From positions 1-64,000 of the forward strand of contig CACMBV010000004.1 of assembly GCA_902612125.1 (NCBI GenBank): 64,000 bases of DNA, in the 5' to 3' direction. Origin of the DNA: an uncultured Verrucomicrobiota bacterium (lineage in GTDB: Bacteria > Verrucomicrobiota > Verrucomicrobiia > Opitutales > Seribacteraceae). The position numbers were made by a program, and so were the translations under genes. This document shows, piece after piece, positions 45,205-54,769 of this stretch. Under the pieces are notes generated by a model that was not told the DNA's origin, searched no databases, and saw only the letters and a list, made by a program, of their open reading frames with translations. Position 1 is the stretch's first letter; each line of letters opens with the position of its first letter.

Positions 45205-46611
45205 ATGATAAAAACTAACCCAATCGAAGTTGACCGCGAAAAAGGTAATTTTCACTACAATACTGATTACGAATTTGATGCAGGAATCGGGCTCTCCGAA
45301 GATGTCGTTCGATACATATCTGGTGTAAAAAAAGAAGATTCCTGGCTTCAAGACTTTCGTCTTAAAGCCTTGCAAACATTTGAAAAGAAAAGACTCCCCA
45401 CTCACTGGGCCACAAACGATCTCGAGAATATTGATTTCGATGTTATCCGCTATTACCTATCAAAAGGGCAAATGCCCAGCCGTACATGGGAAGAAGTTCC
45501 AGACGATGTTAAGAGCACTTTTGAAAGACTAGGGATTCCTGAGCAGGAAAGAAAATTTTTGGCCGGGGTTGAAGCTCAATTTGATAGCGAAGCGGCTTAC
45601 TCTAGAATGAAGGATGATCTTACAGAGAAAGGGGTAATATTCGTGGGCTCTACCGAGGGTCTTAAAGATCATCCTGAAATCTTTAAAAAATGGTTTGGCA
45701 AAGTTATTCCCACATCAGATAACAAATTCTCTGCACTCAATAGTGCTGTTTTCAGCGGTGGAAGTTTTATTTATGTTCCTCCAGGGGTAAAACTTGAACA
45801 ACCCCTTCAAGCTTACTTCCGCATCAACGCCGAAAATTTTGGCCAATTTGAAAGAACCCTAATCATCGCAGATGAAGGTGCTGAAATTACTTACATGGAA
45901 GGCTGCACCGCACCTAAGTTTGAAACGTCCACTCTTCACAGTGCGGTGGTTGAATTAGTTGCATTAAGAGGTGCTAAGATTCAATATGTGACCGTACAGA
46001 ACTGGTCAAACAATGTATTCAATCTTGTGACCAAAAGAGCAATGGCGCACGAAGAGTCAGAAGTCAGGTGGATTGATTGTAATATCGGCTCACGACTCAC
46101 CATGAAATATCCTGGAGTCATCCTTCGAGGTAGGAAAGCCCGCGGGGAAGTTCTTTCCATTGCTCTAGCTAATGATGGTCAGCACCAGGATACAGGTGCA
46201 AAGATGGTTCATGCCGCCGATGAAACGACAAGTAATGTCATAGCTAAATCAGTGTCCATTGGCGAAGGCAGGTCGACTTATCGGGGACTAGTGCAAATGC
46301 CTGGCCATTTAAAGCACTGCAAAAACAACACCGAATGTGATGCCTTGTTGATTAATTCCGATAGTCAAACTGACACTTATCCCGCCATCACTGTACAGGG
46401 TGAAGACCACAGCGTGCAACATGAGGCAAGTGTATCAAAGGTAAGTGCGGAACAAATTTTCTACATGCAACAAAGAGGCCTTTCTGAAAGCGACGCCATG
46501 AGTATGTGCGTAAATGGATTTGTAAATGATTTAATCCGAGAATTCCCCATGGAGTACAGTGTGGAACTCAAAAGACTCATCGATTTAGAAATGGAAGGTT
46601 CTGTAGGTTAA
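45205..46611 (+). CDS. sufB: Fe-S cluster assembly scaffold SufB
   Basis: A 468-residue protein of normal SufB length. It contains [31 protein letters not shown] and the beta-helix core ending in [18 protein letters not shown] (the SUF-conserved segment). Cys at CTAPKF and the [12 protein letters not shown] stretch are typical; clusters are built at the SufB-SufD interface. ATG 45,205 gives [12 protein letters not shown]; an earlier in-frame start would overlap sufC. It overlaps sufD by one base (TAATG). Confidence 0.96.
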   Translation: MIKTNPIEVDREKGNFHYNTDYEFDAGIGLSEDVVRYISGVKKEDSWLQDFRLKALQTFEKKRLPTHWATNDLENIDFDVIRYYLSKGQMPSRTWEEVPDDVKSTFERLGIPEQERKFLAGVEAQFDSEAAYSRMKDDLTEKGVIFVGSTEGLKDHPEIFKKWFGKVIPTSDNKFSALNSAVFSGGSFIYVPPGVKLEQPLQAYFRINAENFGQFERTLIIADEGAEITYMEGCTAPKFETSTLHSAVVELVALRGAKIQYVTVQNWSNNVFNLVTKRAMAHEESEVRWIDCNIGSRLTMKYPGVILRGRKARGEVLSIALANDGQHQDTGAKMVHAADETTSNVIAKSVSIGEGRSTYRGLVQMPGHLKHCKNNTECDALLINSDSQTDTYPAITVQGEDHSVQHEASVSKVSAEQIFYMQQRGLSESDAMSMCVNGFVNDLIREFPMEYSVELKRLIDLEMEGSVG

Positions 46612-47855
46612 TGATAATCGATAAAAAAAATCCTGCTACTACTCCCGCTTTTTTTTCGGAAGATTATTTCGAAAGTTTTGCTTCCAACCACTCATGGGAA
46701 CCCGGATGGTTGGTGGACCTTCGTAAAGAATCTTGGGCGACTCTACAGGAAGATGAACTCGTCAGTCTAAAGGATGAACGCTGGCGTTTCTCTCCCAAAA
46801 GCAGGCTAAGTTATTCTCATTTTAAAAGTATTTCGGAATCTTCTAATTCTATAAATTTTGACCATGCATCTGGTTCCCCGCAAAATATTTTGAACACCAT
46901 TGACAACATTCTGTTGGATAACTCCGATTTAATTGCAGACTTTGCGGAAATCCAAGGACCAAATCTTGGTGCAACCCAGTCCTATCATCTCACAAACACC
47001 TATTTTACGAATGGTTTTTTTCTGAAAGTCTCCGGAAATCAAAATCAGAAACTACATCTTTTGGTCAATCATACCTGCCCAGAGGAAAGATTCGTCACCT
47101 TTCATAAGAATTATGTGATATTGGATGATTTTACAGAAGTAACTCTCGTGGAGAATTTCATTTCAGAGGATGATTTTTCTCGAGGTGGTTTGTCTAATTT
47201 GACCCATTTTAAAATCGGTAAAGGGGCGAAATTAAATCGAATCCTCATTCAAAACATGGCCGAAGGAACAAGTTTTCATAACCTAGAAAATTTTGATCTT
47301 CACGCCGATTCATTGGTAGTCAATGTTCAGTGTCATTTGGGTGCTAATCAAAGCCGTATTGAAACTAAAGGCAATCTACGGGAACCTGGTGCTAATTTTG
47401 AAAACTTCTCATTTGTTTCTGGACGCGGTGAGCAGCTTTTTGATCAGCGGACCGAACAATACCACTTTGCCCCGCACTGCTCTAGCAACTTGCTAGCAAA
47501 AAATGTACTGCAAGATGAAGCGAAATCAATATTTGCCGGGCTGATAAAAGTAGATCCTAAGGCTCAGCAAACTAATGCCCTTCAAACAAATCGAAATCTC
47601 CTGCTCTCGAGGGATGCTGAAGCCGATTCCCTGCCGGGACTGGAAATTTTAGCTAATGATGTAAGATGCACCCATGGAGCCACTACCAGCCGACTGAATC
47701 AAGAAGAATTATTTTACCTCCTTAGTCGGGGTATTGAAAAAAAGTCTGCCGAATCCCTGATCTCACTGGGGTTTTTAGAAGAAATTATTGGAAAAATACA
47801 GGACGATGAATTGACCAAGAGGATTCGGGAAATGGTCTTTACTCATTTCAAATAA
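46611..47855 (+). CDS. sufD: Fe-S cluster assembly protein SufD
   Basis: A 414-residue SUF beta-helix protein, paralogue of SufB with lower conservation. The C-terminal half shows FAGLIKVDPKAQQTNALQTNRNLLLS, CTHGATTSRLNQEELFYLLSRG and the closing helix EKKSAESLISLGFLEEII, with the His of the T-H-G motif present. It joins SufB and SufC. The gene order C-B-D is that found in many non-enterobacterial suf operons. No cysteine desulfurase (SufS) or SufU/SufE gene follows, so those lie elsewhere. Confidence 0.94.
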   Translation: MIIDKKNPATTPAFFSEDYFESFASNHSWEPGWLVDLRKESWATLQEDELVSLKDERWRFSPKSRLSYSHFKSISESSNSINFDHASGSPQNILNTIDNILLDNSDLIADFAEIQGPNLGATQSYHLTNTYFTNGFFLKVSGNQNQKLHLLVNHTCPEERFVTFHKNYVILDDFTEVTLVENFISEDDFSRGGLSNLTHFKIGKGAKLNRILIQNMAEGTSFHNLENFDLHADSLVVNVQCHLGANQSRIETKGNLREPGANFENFSFVSGRGEQLFDQRTEQYHFAPHCSSNLLAKNVLQDEAKSIFAGLIKVDPKAQQTNALQTNRNLLLSRDAEADSLPGLEILANDVRCTHGATTSRLNQEELFYLLSRGIEKKSAESLISLGFLEEIIGKIQDDELTKRIREMVFTHFK

Positions 47856-47866
47856 ATTACTGGAAA

Positions 47867-48418
47867 ATGTCGAATCCACAGGAAGAAGTCACCTTGACCC
47901 GCGATGTTATTGCCACACTTATTCCTCATGGTGAGGAATTCACCCTTGGAAGCGGGGAAAAAGTAACAATTACCCACAAACTTGGTGGTAATTTCACCGT
48001 AATGACCCTGCAAGGAATGTATAGAATTGCTGCACGGGATGCTGACGCACTCGGAGAAATAAGCATTGAGGCCACCAAGCCCAACAAGGAATGTGGAGGA
48101 CAACCCGCAAATGAAGATGAAATTCGGGAAAACCTCAAAAGTGTCTTTGATCCCGAGATTCCAGTCAATGTCGTGGATCTGGGCCTAATCTACAAAGTCG
48201 AAATCGAAGATACGGAAGATCGCGGCCGCGTTGCATTTGTTGATCTCACCCTTACCGCACCCGGTTGTGGCATGGGCCCGGTCATTGCGGAAGATGTAAA
48301 AGGGAAGGTCATAGAACTACATGGCATTGACAACGCAGAGGTTGAAATTGTTTGGGATCCTCCATGGACTCAGGATATGATTTCTGAAGAAGGCAAAATG
48401 GAATTGGGTTTAATCTGA
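47867..48418 (+). CDS. sufT: Fe-S assembly/maturation protein SufT (MIP18/DUF59 family)
   Basis: A 183-residue protein. The N-terminal domain (TLTRDVIATLIPHGEEFTLGSGEKV, GGNFTVMT) is the part peculiar to SufT, and the rest is a DUF59 domain: SVFDPEIPVNVVDLGLIYKVEI, LTAPGCGMGPVIAEDV with the conserved Cys, and IVWDPPWTQDMIS. SufT aids maturation of Fe-S proteins under high demand. It sits 11 bases after sufD in the same operon. Confidence 0.93.
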   Translation: MSNPQEEVTLTRDVIATLIPHGEEFTLGSGEKVTITHKLGGNFTVMTLQGMYRIAARDADALGEISIEATKPNKECGGQPANEDEIRENLKSVFDPEIPVNVVDLGLIYKVEIEDTEDRGRVAFVDLTLTAPGCGMGPVIAEDVKGKVIELHGIDNAEVEIVWDPPWTQDMISEEGKMELGLI

Positions 48419-48446
48419 GTTCCTTACTTCTTTCCTTTTTTACACC

Positions 48447-48899
48447 ATGTCAGAAACCAATAATAAAGTACTCTCCTTTGCATTTGGTTCAGATCATGCA
48501 GGCTTCCTTTACAAGGGAGCAATCAAAGAACATTTGCACAATCTTGGTCACCAAACCAAAGATTTCGGTACATTTAGCGAAGAGCCCGTTGATTATCCCG
48601 AATTTATCGTACCCGCGGCAGAAGCGGTTGCCAATTCATTAGTCGATTATGGAATTGTGCTCGGCGGTAGCGGAAATGGCGAAGCGATGGCCGCCAATAA
48701 AGTAAAAGGGGTACGCTGTGCATTGTGCTGGTCATTGGAAACTGCTAAGCTTGCAAAACAACATAACAATGCTAATGTACTCGCCATCGGTGAGCGACAA
48801 ATCTCCAAGGATTTGGCAATCGGAATCATTGACACCTGGCTCTCTACCGAGTTTGAGGGAGGCAGACACGAGCGAAGAATTCAGATGCTCGACTCTTAA
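48447..48899 (+). CDS. rpiB: Ribose-5-phosphate isomerase B
   Basis: A 150-residue RpiB/LacAB protein. FGSDHAGFLYKGAIKEHL is the phosphate-binding N-terminus; the active-site loop reads VLGGSGNGEAMAANKVKGVRCALCWS. This GGSGNGE wording is like the actinobacterial type, in which Glu acts as base in place of the Cys used in E. coli RpiB. The late C-terminal GGRHERRIQML agrees. It interconverts ribose 5-phosphate and ribulose 5-phosphate. It follows sufT by 28 bases. Confidence 0.93.
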   Translation: MSETNNKVLSFAFGSDHAGFLYKGAIKEHLHNLGHQTKDFGTFSEEPVDYPEFIVPAAEAVANSLVDYGIVLGGSGNGEAMAANKVKGVRCALCWSLETAKLAKQHNNANVLAIGERQISKDLAIGIIDTWLSTEFEGGRHERRIQMLDS

Positions 48900-48923
48900 T
48901 CAAAATTTGATAGACAGTATTTA

Positions 48924-49499
48924 ATGAACGAAGAAAAAGATAAAAAGCCCAGTTCAGTCACCGAACAAATTCAAAACAAGTTTCTTGAACAACGAAAGAT
49001 TTTCCTCTGGGGGGAAGTCAGCGACCGTTCAGCAAGAGATTTAACCGAGAAACTTCTCTTCCTGGAATCCGAGGATCCAGGAAAAGAGATTACTTTTTAC
49101 ATTAACTCACCCGGAGGATCCATTACTGCAGGGATGGCTATCTTTGACACCATGCAACTTATTACCTCTCCGATTGCAGTTGTAGTGACTGGAATGGCGG
49201 CAAGTATGGGTTCCATCTTACTTTGTGGAGCCACCAAGGGTAGGCGATTGCTTTACCCCCATTCCAGGGTATTGATTCACCAACCCCTAATCACAGGAAG
49301 AATGGTCGCAGCCGCTGTTGATATAAATATCCAGGCACAGGAAATGGAAAAACTTCGGGAGGAATTAAATGGCATCCTTGCCAAGACTTCTGGTCAGCCA
49401 CTCGAAAAAATTCAACAGGATACGGACCGTGATTTTTATCTTAATGCTGAAGAGGCTATTGAGTATGGACTGGCGGATGAAATAGTGACGAAGGACTGA
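48924..49499 (+). CDS. clpP: ATP-dependent Clp protease proteolytic subunit
   Basis: A 191-residue serine protease subunit. YINSPGGSITAGMAIFDTM is the substrate-loop region, Ser94 in VTGMAASMGSIL and His119 in PHSRVLIHQP are two triad members, and the Asp lies in the DTDRDFYL segment. Length and motifs are normal and nothing points to a processing propeptide longer than a few residues. No clpX follows. It ends seven bases short of menE on the other strand, so the operon stops here; no clear terminator hairpin is seen. Confidence 0.95.
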   Translation: MNEEKDKKPSSVTEQIQNKFLEQRKIFLWGEVSDRSARDLTEKLLFLESEDPGKEITFYINSPGGSITAGMAIFDTMQLITSPIAVVVTGMAASMGSILLCGATKGRRLLYPHSRVLIHQPLITGRMVAAAVDINIQAQEMEKLREELNGILAKTSGQPLEKIQQDTDRDFYLNAEEAIEYGLADEIVTKD

Positions 49500-49506
49500 A
49501 TTCAAG

Positions 49507-50610
49507 TCAATGCTTCCAGTTTTTGCCCTTGGCGGCTTGAAGCGTATCAATTGTATAAAAATCCTTGGGCACTTCATGTTTTTTCAACCGAGCTTCAAGA
49601 AAAAGCCTTAATCCTTTACTGCAGATGGACTTGGGAGTTACATAAGCAACAACTTTTTCAACCCATTTTTCATCTTTTTCCGAAGATACGAGACAAGATT
49701 TGACCGATGGGAATTCTAAAATGTTTTTTTCGACTAGGTCCGGATTCACTTTTTCTCCTCCCGTGTTAATAAGACGATCCACTCGGTGCAGAACCTCCCA
49801 GTAACCGTTTTTTTCTTTACCAAGATCAGATGTCACGAACCATTTCTGGTCAAAAGATGCAGATTCCTCTTCAGCGAACCCTATACTTGGACACTTGATG
49901 CAGATTCGACCTTCGGAATCTAGTCTCATCGATACACCTTGCATCGGCTGTCCCACCCCCGAAATACCATTGGCAAAATCATCCTTATCAAGAACAGCCA
50001 CCATTCCGGCCGTTTCGGTCATCCCATAGCAAAGGTAAATGGGTAATTCTGCTTCCCTCGCTTTTTTTGCAATTTCACTGCTGCAATGGGCCCCTCCGAC
50101 AAAAATACCACGGCATCTCCGCAGGTGGGCAATTGCATTTTCAGATTTTAATAATTCATACAATTGCGAGGGAACAAGGGATATGAATCGGTTATCATAA
50201 AGGTTTAGTTTTTCAGATTTCGTCAAATCTTTGTAGTCAACAAAAAGCACGCTCCCGCTTGAAAACCAGGCTCTCACAACCTGCATCCACCCACCCACAT
50301 GATGTATCGGAAGGGAACTGATTGTGTTAATGGGTTCATCCAAATTAAAATATGACTCCAGTCTTTGTGACGCCTTATTTAAAGCTTCCCATGAAAGTAT
50401 TATTTCTTTTGATTTACCACCTGTGCCGCTCGTCTTGAACTGTAAGGAAGGTATGTCCTTCAACGAAGAAACAGGCAAAGGGAATTTCGGGTCCATCATA
50501 ACTGAATCACCCTCATTCAATATCCTGAACACGGCTTGGGCATAATTGAGTGAAATGAGATCAGATGAATTGATTGACTTTTTCCAAAACCGATGATCAG
50601 ACAGCTTCAT
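49507..50610 (-). CDS. menE: o-Succinylbenzoate-CoA ligase MenE
   Basis: A 367-residue AMP-binding enzyme, short as MenE proteins are. The P-loop is FKTSGTGGKSKEIILSWEAL, followed by GGAHCSSEI and CYGMTETAGMVAVL (A5 motif), SDLGK (A7), and RVDRLINTGGEKVNPDLVE (A8). A late Lys near KGKNWKH is the adenylation lysine. I start at ATG 50,610, one base past the menC stop; an in-frame ATG at 50,643 would overlap it. It activates succinylbenzoate for menaquinone synthesis. The pairing with menC makes the assignment strong. Confidence 0.92.
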   Translation of the reverse strand: MKLSDHRFWKKSINSSDLISLNYAQAVFRILNEGDSVMMDPKFPLPVSSLKDIPSLQFKTSGTGGKSKEIILSWEALNKASQRLESYFNLDEPINTISSLPIHHVGGWMQVVRAWFSSGSVLFVDYKDLTKSEKLNLYDNRFISLVPSQLYELLKSENAIAHLRRCRGIFVGGAHCSSEIAKKAREAELPIYLCYGMTETAGMVAVLDKDDFANGISGVGQPMQGVSMRLDSEGRICIKCPSIGFAEEESASFDQKWFVTSDLGKEKNGYWEVLHRVDRLINTGGEKVNPDLVEKNILEFPSVKSCLVSSEKDEKWVEKVVAYVTPKSICSKGLRLFLEARLKKHEVPKDFYTIDTLQAAKGKNWKH

Positions 50611-50611
50611 T

Positions 50612-51565
50612 TTAAAATTTTGTCCACAAGACATCAAGTTCACTTATGGTAACCGATGGGGGACGGATAATTTCTGCATGGTGTGCGGGTAATTCAGTTG
50701 GTATATGTCCGAATGGAGTCCGACCTATCCCAGGTTTCAATTCTGAAAAAATACAAGCTCTAACTAGGGCTTCATAGCCGAAAGGAGACTCGTAAACAGT
50801 GGAAAAAACACTTTTTTCCGGGTTTTCGCGGGCAAAATTTAAAGTTAAGTTCCAATCATGTAAAAGAGTGGGTTTGATAACATAATAACCATTCCAGTCC
50901 TTTTCTTTTGCAGCTTGTGGGCTTCCCAACGCCACTATGGTTTCGTCGATAGCCAATGGGAATTTTGTTTGTCTGGCAAAATCAAACAAATCTTCACGAA
51001 GGTCATCACTCACGGGTTGCTCAAGATACTCTATACGCTTTTCAGTCAAAAATTCATCCTTCCAGTGTTGAAGTTCATCCATGGTTAAGCAACCGTTTGC
51101 ATCCAGTCGGACTTTGCAAGATTGATTAAGGGTTTGAAACCATTCTTTGGTTTTTTTTATTTCTTCCAAGATCGGTAATAAGCCAATCTTTTTCTTGATG
51201 GAAAACTTTCGACTTTCCGATTCATGAGATGAAAGAAGATCCGATCTCTCAATTTTTTTTCCAAATCCTTTGCCTTTCATTTTCCAGATCTCAGATTTCA
51301 TGCAGCTTAGGGCAGGCTCTAATGTGCTAGATTCAGGCCAATTTTGGCCTAAAGACCAATTTTTTGCTTCATCCAAAATGTCCGAAATTTTAGGCTGCTC
51401 CGGGAAACCGGGTACTGGAGCAATTTCTCCATAGACGAAATCCCCATTCTGATTTAGTTCTCTTAGCACAATTGACTCCCTAACCTCCCATTTTCTTTTG
51501 GAGGTGACATGGGGTCTGTCAAATTTTTGAGAAATTAACTTAAATTCCCGCACAACATTCATCAA
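50612..51565 (-). CDS. menC: o-Succinylbenzoate synthase MenC
   Basis: A 317-residue enolase-superfamily dehydratase. Metal ligands are visible in VRLDANGCLT (Asp), RIEYLEQPV (Glu) and LAIDETIVA (Asp); the catalytic lysines are in FSIKKKIGLL and YYVIKPTLL. ESPFGYEALVRACIFSELK lies in the C-terminal strand region. It makes o-succinylbenzoate from SHCHC. It starts divergently from guaB across 51 bases that must hold both promoters. The rest of the men pathway is outside the window. Confidence 0.92.
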   Translation of the reverse strand: MMNVVREFKLISQKFDRPHVTSKRKWEVRESIVLRELNQNGDFVYGEIAPVPGFPEQPKISDILDEAKNWSLGQNWPESSTLEPALSCMKSEIWKMKGKGFGKKIERSDLLSSHESESRKFSIKKKIGLLPILEEIKKTKEWFQTLNQSCKVRLDANGCLTMDELQHWKDEFLTEKRIEYLEQPVSDDLREDLFDFARQTKFPLAIDETIVALGSPQAAKEKDWNGYYVIKPTLLHDWNLTLNFARENPEKSVFSTVYESPFGYEALVRACIFSELKPGIGRTPFGHIPTELPAHHAEIIRPPSVTISELDVLWTKF

Positions 51566-51616
51566 TTATCCTTGAGGGCAAAGGTGAATTCAGACATACA
51601 CTAACTATGTCCATTA

Positions 51617-53188
51617 ATGACGAATTACCCAAGCATGGATAAAGAAATTTTTCTTCCCGCTGAACAGTTTTTTGAGCAGACTAAACCTACTGGTCTAACT
51701 TTTGACGACATATCCTTGGCAACCAGGTACTCCGAAGTGCTTCCAAGTGAAGCACATCTTGAAACCAAGCTCACCGAGCAAGTGACCCTCAACCTCCCCA
51801 TTCTATCTTCAGATATGGATACGGTCACAGAATCAGAAATGGCTATTGCCATGGCACTTTGTGGAGGAATGGGGTTGATTCATTATAATATGAGTCACCG
51901 TCAGCAACTTAAGGAGGTTGCAAGGGTGAAATATCATGTGCACGGACTTATTCAGGATCCAATCACGATTACAGCAGATAAACTAGTTGGAGATGTCCTT
52001 GACCTTATTGACAGCAAGAACTTTCAGTTTAGAACTTTCCCCATTCTAGAAGAAAAAGGAAAACTACTCGGTTTACTGCCTGGACGAGTCGTTAAGCATC
52101 GCTATCGGAATCGTAAAGTCACCGAAGGCATGCTGGCCCGAGACGAAGTTTATACGGTTAGACAGTCAGAAATTGGAGAAGATCCTATTGAAACGGCGGA
52201 TCGTTTCTTCAGCGATCATATGGGGATTCATAAACTGTTGGTCGTTGATGATGATGATAAACTGTGTGGACTTTACACACTTAGCGATATTGAGCGAATA
52301 ATGGGAGAAGCAGGGAACCATCTAAAGCCTGCAAGAGATGATAACTTCAGACTGTTATGCGGAGCTGCCATATCGATTACACGACTGGAAAATGGTGAAA
52401 TCGACAAAAATGGTCTTCTTAGTCATGTCGGAGAGTTGGTTGATAAAGGGTTAAACTTGGTTGCAGTATCCACAGCTCATGGCCACACCGCAAGCGTGGG
52501 TCAGGCAACCAAAATTTTGCGGCAGGAATTCTGCGATCTCTCCGTTATGGCTGGCAATGTCACATCTGGAGAAGGGGTTCAGTTTCTTGCGGACGCAGGA
52601 GCAGATATAGTTAAAGTAGGACAAGGTCCGGGTTCCATTTGTACAACCCGAATTGTGGCAGGCGTTGGAATTCCTCAAATGAGTGCACTCTATGCTGCTT
52701 CCCTACAAGCAAAAGCACAGGGGGTTTCCATACTTGCCGATGGAGGGCTTTCCAAGTCAGGTGACATTGTCAAAGCGCTCACACAAGCAGACGGTGTTAT
52801 CTGCGGCAGCCTATTAGCCGGGTGCAGGGAAGCACCTGGCCGCATTATTGAAATTGAGGGAAAATACTATAAGCAATATCGGGGAATGGGGAGTCTTGAA
52901 GCAATGAGGGATGGATCTGCCGCCCGCTACGGACATTCCCCAATAGATGTTGGTTCCAAAAGCACTGCAGAGGGAATAGAAGCCCTTAAAGAAGTAGCGG
53001 GTGCCGTGACTGAAACTATTAATATTCTCGCTGGTGGAATCCGATCGGGCATGGGTTATCTCGGAGCACGCAATCTTTCTGAACTTAAAGAAAATGCCAG
53101 ATTTGTTCGGGTAACCCCAGCAGGACAACGAGAATCCTCCACACATGATGTCATAGAAATTAAAAATAGTGAATTTTCACGCTCCTGA
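51617..53188 (+). CDS. guaB: Inosine-5'-monophosphate dehydrogenase
   Basis: A 523-residue IMPDH of the full-length kind. [18 protein letters not shown] opens the barrel; a tandem CBS insert covers about 107-235; the active-site loop is [22 protein letters not shown] with catalytic Cys; the flap has [10 protein letters not shown] and a following arginine-tyrosine (ARYG). [16 protein letters not shown] closes the site. It oxidises IMP to XMP. ATG 51,617 is used; ATG 51,635 would also fit. It is followed directly by the purA-like gene, so both IMP branch enzymes are together. Confidence 0.95.
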   Translation: MTNYPSMDKEIFLPAEQFFEQTKPTGLTFDDISLATRYSEVLPSEAHLETKLTEQVTLNLPILSSDMDTVTESEMAIAMALCGGMGLIHYNMSHRQQLKEVARVKYHVHGLIQDPITITADKLVGDVLDLIDSKNFQFRTFPILEEKGKLLGLLPGRVVKHRYRNRKVTEGMLARDEVYTVRQSEIGEDPIETADRFFSDHMGIHKLLVVDDDDKLCGLYTLSDIERIMGEAGNHLKPARDDNFRLLCGAAISITRLENGEIDKNGLLSHVGELVDKGLNLVAVSTAHGHTASVGQATKILRQEFCDLSVMAGNVTSGEGVQFLADAGADIVKVGQGPGSICTTRIVAGVGIPQMSALYAASLQAKAQGVSILADGGLSKSGDIVKALTQADGVICGSLLAGCREAPGRIIEIEGKYYKQYRGMGSLEAMRDGSAARYGHSPIDVGSKSTAEGIEALKEVAGAVTETINILAGGIRSGMGYLGARNLSELKENARFVRVTPAGQRESSTHDVIEIKNSEFSRS

Positions 53189-53201
53189 GCCGGAAATTTC
53201 A

Positions 53202-54752
53202 ATGGAGTATTCCAGCAAATCAAAATTTCACTCTCTCGTGTCCGTCCTTGGAATCAGCATGGGAGATGAGGGGAAAGGCAGGGTCGTTCATGAAATTCTG
53301 AATGATATTGAAAAAACGACCGGTGAACCTGTAAGTGGAGTTATGAAAGTGAATGGGGGAGCCAATGCCGGTCACACGGCGGCCGGTCTCAAACTCAACC
53401 TCCTTCCGTCCGGTGTGGGTAATCCACGGGTTAAAGACTTAATCGTCGGAGCCGGAGTGGTCGCGGATCCAAGAAAGTTTTTGTGGGAGGCCCTGCCTTT
53501 GGAGCAAAGGAATTTATCGGTTTTATCTAGGCTACGAATTGACGAAAAATGCCAAGTAAGTGATCTTTCCCATAGGCTTCTAGATTTGGCGTGGGAGAAT
53601 TATCGTGTGAGTCAGCTCAAAAAGCAAAGCAGGGGTTCAACCGGGCGAGGAATCAGTCCCGCATACTGTGATGAAACGGGACAGTGGCAGATTTTCTACC
53701 AAGCTTTTTGCGAAGATCGAAAACTATTTGAAACTGACCTGAAACACCGTGTTCAACGTGCCCTTGATACCATTCAACATGTTTGCAAGGTGAATGATGA
53801 GGATTGGTTTGGCTTTTTTGACACCCTTACAAGTGCCGAAAAGCACGCAAATCATGAATCTATAAACAATCAAATTTTCCCGAAAGAAGAATTTGATTTT
53901 AAATTCTTCTCAACGGAAAATCCTTTCGAACTTAATTTCGAGCTCCTCGAGAATACTTACTGGGAAGCGGGTCAACGTCTTACCGAATGTATTTTCGATA
54001 TTCGACCTCAGATTCTCGAAAACCTAAATAATAACCGATCAATCGTAGTTGAATTTGGTCAGGCATATTGGCTGGATAAAAGGCACGGCTTTACTCCAAA
54101 TGTTACCGCTTCCCACACTTTCTCAAGCGAGATTTTTCAATCTGTAGGTATCCCTATGGGCAAGCTCACCCAAGTTGGATGCTGTAAGGCTTATGACACA
54201 AAAGTGGGCACTCATCACTTCTTGACCCAAATAAATCCTGATAAAAATCAACTCGGAAAGAAATTATCCGAAATGGAATTTGGTACTTCCACCGGCAGGC
54301 AAAGAATGGTCGGTTGGTTCGACGCGGTTGAGAAAGGAAATGCGCTTCGTTACGGGGGATTTGACTGGTTGGTCATCAATAAGCTCGATGCACTAAGTGA
54401 TCTCAAAGCGGAATTTGATGAGCTGAAAATCTGTGTTGCCTACGAAAATGAATCTGGGGATAAAATCACCAACATACCCCGTAGTGAAAAAATCAGAAAA
54501 TCTTTTACCCCATGCTTTGAAATACTTCCCGTTTGGAAGGAGGATATTAGTGGGTGTAAAAGCTTTGAAGCATTACCCGTTCAGGCCAAGCATTATGTCA
54601 AAAGGATGCTCCACAGTATCTGCGAAGTAGCATATGGTGAAAATTGGACAAAAATGCAACTTCCTGAATTACTTTACATTGGAGTTGGACCAAATCCTGG
54701 GCAGGTTATTAACTGCCTACCAAAAACTTCTGAAATTCTTGGTCTTTCTTAA
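53202..54752 (+). CDS. purA: Adenylosuccinate synthetase, long divergent form
   Basis: A 516-residue GTP-dependent ligase that makes adenylosuccinate from IMP and aspartate; most bacterial PurA are near 430. The P-loop reads SMGDEGKGRVVHE, keeping the catalytic Asp and Lys but with Arg and His where the usual motif has Lys and Asp (GKGKIVD). GGANAGHT keeps the catalytic His. STGRGISPAYCDE and GTSTGRQRMVGWFD match the IMP and GTP loops, and VINKLDAL the guanine-binding NKxD. The additional length sits mostly between about 130 and 260 and at the C-terminus. It lies 13 bases after guaB. ATG 53,202 chosen, since upstream codons overlap guaB. Confidence 0.85.
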   Translation: MEYSSKSKFHSLVSVLGISMGDEGKGRVVHEILNDIEKTTGEPVSGVMKVNGGANAGHTAAGLKLNLLPSGVGNPRVKDLIVGAGVVADPRKFLWEALPLEQRNLSVLSRLRIDEKCQVSDLSHRLLDLAWENYRVSQLKKQSRGSTGRGISPAYCDETGQWQIFYQAFCEDRKLFETDLKHRVQRALDTIQHVCKVNDEDWFGFFDTLTSAEKHANHESINNQIFPKEEFDFKFFSTENPFELNFELLENTYWEAGQRLTECIFDIRPQILENLNNNRSIVVEFGQAYWLDKRHGFTPNVTASHTFSSEIFQSVGIPMGKLTQVGCCKAYDTKVGTHHFLTQINPDKNQLGKKLSEMEFGTSTGRQRMVGWFDAVEKGNALRYGGFDWLVINKLDALSDLKAEFDELKICVAYENESGDKITNIPRSEKIRKSFTPCFEILPVWKEDISGCKSFEALPVQAKHYVKRMLHSICEVAYGENWTKMQLPELLYIGVGPNPGQVINCLPKTSEILGLS

Positions 54753-54769
54753 ATAGCAGCAATTCAGTT

